Assembly (NCBI RefSeq): GCF_004683885.1
Contig: NZ_CP038440.1
Coordinates: 151,001-215,000 of the forward strand
Length of the DNA: 64,000 nt
Source: Brevundimonas sp. MF30-B
GTDB taxonomy: Bacteria > Pseudomonadota > Alphaproteobacteria > Caulobacterales > Caulobacteraceae
Reading direction: 5' to 3'
Below the pieces are notes generated by a model that was not told where the DNA came from, ran no database searches, and saw only the letters and a list, made by a program, of their open reading frames with translations. Of the stretch, positions 60,704-64,000 are shown one piece after another (the stretch's first letter is position 1; each line of letters opens with the position of its first letter). The position numbers and the translations under genes are program-made.

Positions 60704-61240
60704 ATGGTTCGACTGTTCACGGCCCTCGAAATCCCGCCGGATGTCGCGGACGCCCTGGCGCGCCGTCAATCCGGCCTGCCCGGAGCGCGCTGGCGTCCGG
60801 CCGAGGCGCTGCACGTCACCCTGGCCTTCTATGGCGAGGTGTCCGAGCGCACGGCCGACGACCTGGCGGCGGAGCTGTCGCGCATACCCGCCGGCCGGTT
60901 CGACATCGCCCTGAGGGGCGTCGGCGCCTTCGGCGACGCGCACCGCAGCCATACGCTCTGGGCGGGGCTGGAGCGCAGCGAGCCGCTGGCGACCCTCGCC
61001 GCGCGTTGCCACGCCGCCGGCAAGCGGGCCGGCATACCGATGGAGGCGCGCGACTACCGCCCTCACGTGACCCTGGCCTATCTGAAGCCCCAGGCCAATC
61101 CGGACCGGATCGGCGCCTGGATCACCGGCCACAATCTGCTGGTCTCCCCCCCCATCCCCGTCCTGCGTTTCGGCCTTTACTCCAGCGTGCTTACGTCTGA
61201 CGGCAGCCAGTATGCGCTTGAAAGGGAGTATCCGCTTTGA
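60704..61240 (+). CDS. thpR: RNA 2',3'-cyclic phosphodiesterase
   Basis: 178 aa, 2H phosphoesterase. Two HxTL motifs: HVTLAFYG (about residue 38) and HVTLAYLK (about 125). Opens 2',3'-cyclic phosphate ends of RNA. Starts at ATG 60704; overlaps the next gene by 4 bp. Confidence 0.9.
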   Translation: MVRLFTALEIPPDVADALARRQSGLPGARWRPAEALHVTLAFYGEVSERTADDLAAELSRIPAGRFDIALRGVGAFGDAHRSHTLWAGLERSEPLATLAARCHAAGKRAGIPMEARDYRPHVTLAYLKPQANPDRIGAWITGHNLLVSPPIPVLRFGLYSSVLTSDGSQYALEREYPL

Positions 61241-61791
61241 TCGCCGCACAGATCGCTCCTGGCCCGACGCGCGAGACCGAACGCCTGATCCTGCGCCCCA
61301 CGGCGATGGAGGACTTTCCGCGCTGGGCGGAGGCCATGGCGCACGAGAGCGCCCGCTTCATCGGGGGCCCCATGGCGCCCGAGGCGTCGTGGCGCGGCTT
61401 CATGACCGTAGCCGGGGCCTGGGCTCTCACCGGCGTGTCCATGTTCTCAATGATCGACAAGGCCACGGGCCTGTGGATGGGCCGCATCGGCCCTTGGCGT
61501 CCCGAAGGCTGGCCGGGCAACGAGGTGGGGTACGGCGTCCATCCCGAGGCCCGGGGCAAGGGGCTGGCCTATGAGGCGGCGGTTGCGGCCATGGATTACG
61601 CCTTCGACGTGCTGGACTGGCCGGACGTCATCCATTGCATCGACCCGGCCAACGTCGCGTCCCAAGCCCTTGCGAGCCGCCTGGGCTCCTCGCTGATCGG
61701 CCCCACCAAACTGCCGCCGCCTTACGATCACGTGTCGCCGGACAAGTGGGGCCAGAGCCGCGAGCACTGGCGCGCGGCGCGTCGGTCTTAG
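61237..61791 (+). CDS. GNAT-family N-acetyltransferase (RimJ/RimL type)
   Basis: 184 aa from TTG at 61237 with AAAGGGAG 8 nt upstream. Starts PTRETERLILRPTAMEDFP, typical RimJ/RimL opening, with acetyl-CoA loop VGYGVHPEARGKGLAYEAAVAAMDYAF and CIDPANVASQALASRLG. Substrate unknown. 150 bp follow before the rrn terminator with nothing found. Confidence 0.87.
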   Translation: MIAAQIAPGPTRETERLILRPTAMEDFPRWAEAMAHESARFIGGPMAPEASWRGFMTVAGAWALTGVSMFSMIDKATGLWMGRIGPWRPEGWPGNEVGYGVHPEARGKGLAYEAAVAAMDYAFDVLDWPDVIHCIDPANVASQALASRLGSSLIGPTKLPPPYDHVSPDKWGQSREHWRAARRS

Positions 61792-61940
61792 GACGGGGCG
61801 GGCGTGACCTGACTGCGCATTTCGGTGGAATGCCGCCGCCCGGCCTTCGTAATCCGGCGGAACGACGAGCAGCTCAATCCTACCGGCTTTGGCGTCGCGC
61901 TCGGCGCCGCTCAATGGGTCGGCTGGAGGTCGATACAGAA

Positions 61941-61974
61941 ACACCCCCGAAGCGCAAGCTCCAGGGGTGTCTTT
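61941..61974 (-). terminator. terminator-like hairpin at the end of the rrn operon
   Basis: ACACCCC (61941-61947) pairs with GGGGTGT (61964-61970), with an inner AGC/GCT pairing. The plus side has a clearer T-run (cttttgttt) than the minus side (TTTC), so it may act in either direction. It lies 5 bp past the fMet tRNA. Confidence 0.6.
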
Positions 61975-61978
61975 TGTT

Positions 61979-62055
<77 letters not shown>

Positions 62056-62111
62056 GCAAACGGTCGTGTGAAGGAAGAGGGTTCAAGAAGCTCAACAATA
62101 TCTGTCAGGTA

Positions 62112-62229
62112 GACCCGGCGACGACCTACTCTCCCGCGCCTTAAGACGAAGTACCATCGGCTCTGGAGGGCTTAACGACCGAGTTCGGAATGGGATCGGG
62201 TGGGGAACCTCCGACATAGTCACCAGGTC
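62112..62229 (-). rRNA. 5S ribosomal RNA
   Basis: About 118 nt. End stem GACCTGG/CCGGGTC, core CCCATTCCGAACTCGG and TGGTACTTCG typical of 5S. Lies between 23S and tRNA-fMet, ends set by the terminal helix. Confidence 0.93.
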
Positions 62230-62296
62230 AACCGGACAGATATTGTTGAGAAGACATCGCCTTGGCGGCGTAAAACCGAATGAGTTTTGCTGAGAA

Positions 62297-64000
<1,704 letters not shown>

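Noticed and set aside
59834..61249. 471-codon frame extending the BI-1 gene
   Set aside because: The N-terminal extension is antisense to thpR; a good RBS lies before 60580.

Overview
The window is one continuous stretch of high-GC chromosome from an alphaproteobacterium, most likely a Caulobacterales member close to Brevundimonas. The evidence is the Caulobacter-style flagellar order fliF-fliG-fliH(flbE)-fliN-flbD ... flhA, a CtrA-type box before fliF, an FzlA-like GST-fold protein, BphO/BphP, and an rrn operon ending 23S-5S-tRNA-fMet. The genus is an inference. I see no prophage, IS element or CRISPR array.

Layout. 1-5.6 kb: a His-rich CobW-type GTPase, a 2-oxoglutarate oxygenase, an OmpA lipoprotein, UDP-glucose dehydrogenase, and an OmpA porin with a 28-proline linker. 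5.9-9.4 kb: an ABC capsule exporter (KpsM/KpsE/KpsT-like) coupled to an unknown gene. 9.4-13.5 kb: a lipoprotein RNase T2, two unknowns, and an ABC-2 exporter pair. 13.6-18.5 kb: heme oxygenase and bacteriophytochrome, a histidine phosphatase, an HDAC-family hydrolase and a GNAT. 18.5-26.7 kb: flagellar operon with a class A beta-lactamase inserted between flbD and flhA. 26.7-33.2 kb: a three-gene two-component module, Nudix, CsbD, FzlA-like, a CDF metal exporter and UppP.

33.2-45.2 kb, read leftward: a TrpR-like regulator followed by hisG-hisD-(hisC'-hisB)-hisH-hisA-hisF-hisIE, then zwf-pgl-edd-glk. The his part has the enterobacterial gene order and enterobacterial-type HisIE and HisB sequences. 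Its hisC position holds a shrunken aminotransferase domain without the PLP lysine, fused to HisB. A 144-bp palindromic element sits just before hisH and supplies its ribosome binding site. A palindrome overlaps the promoter of the operon. Together this looks like an acquired his operon that has since been remodelled, joined to the glucose-6-phosphate/Entner-Doudoroff genes (G6P to 6-phosphogluconate to KDPG).

45.2-61.8 kb: housekeeping and small genes (FAD reductase, VWA protein, map with a ParD-like gene, queG, ABC ATPase, gloA, polA, a TadG-like protein, YhiN-like, BI-1, thpR, two acetyltransferases). 61.9-64 kb: the 3' part of an rrn operon on the minus strand. The points most worth following up are the HisC'-HisB fusion, the element that supplies the hisH ribosome binding site, the his promoter palindrome, the beta-lactamase in the flagellar operon and the unknown gene in the capsule exporter.
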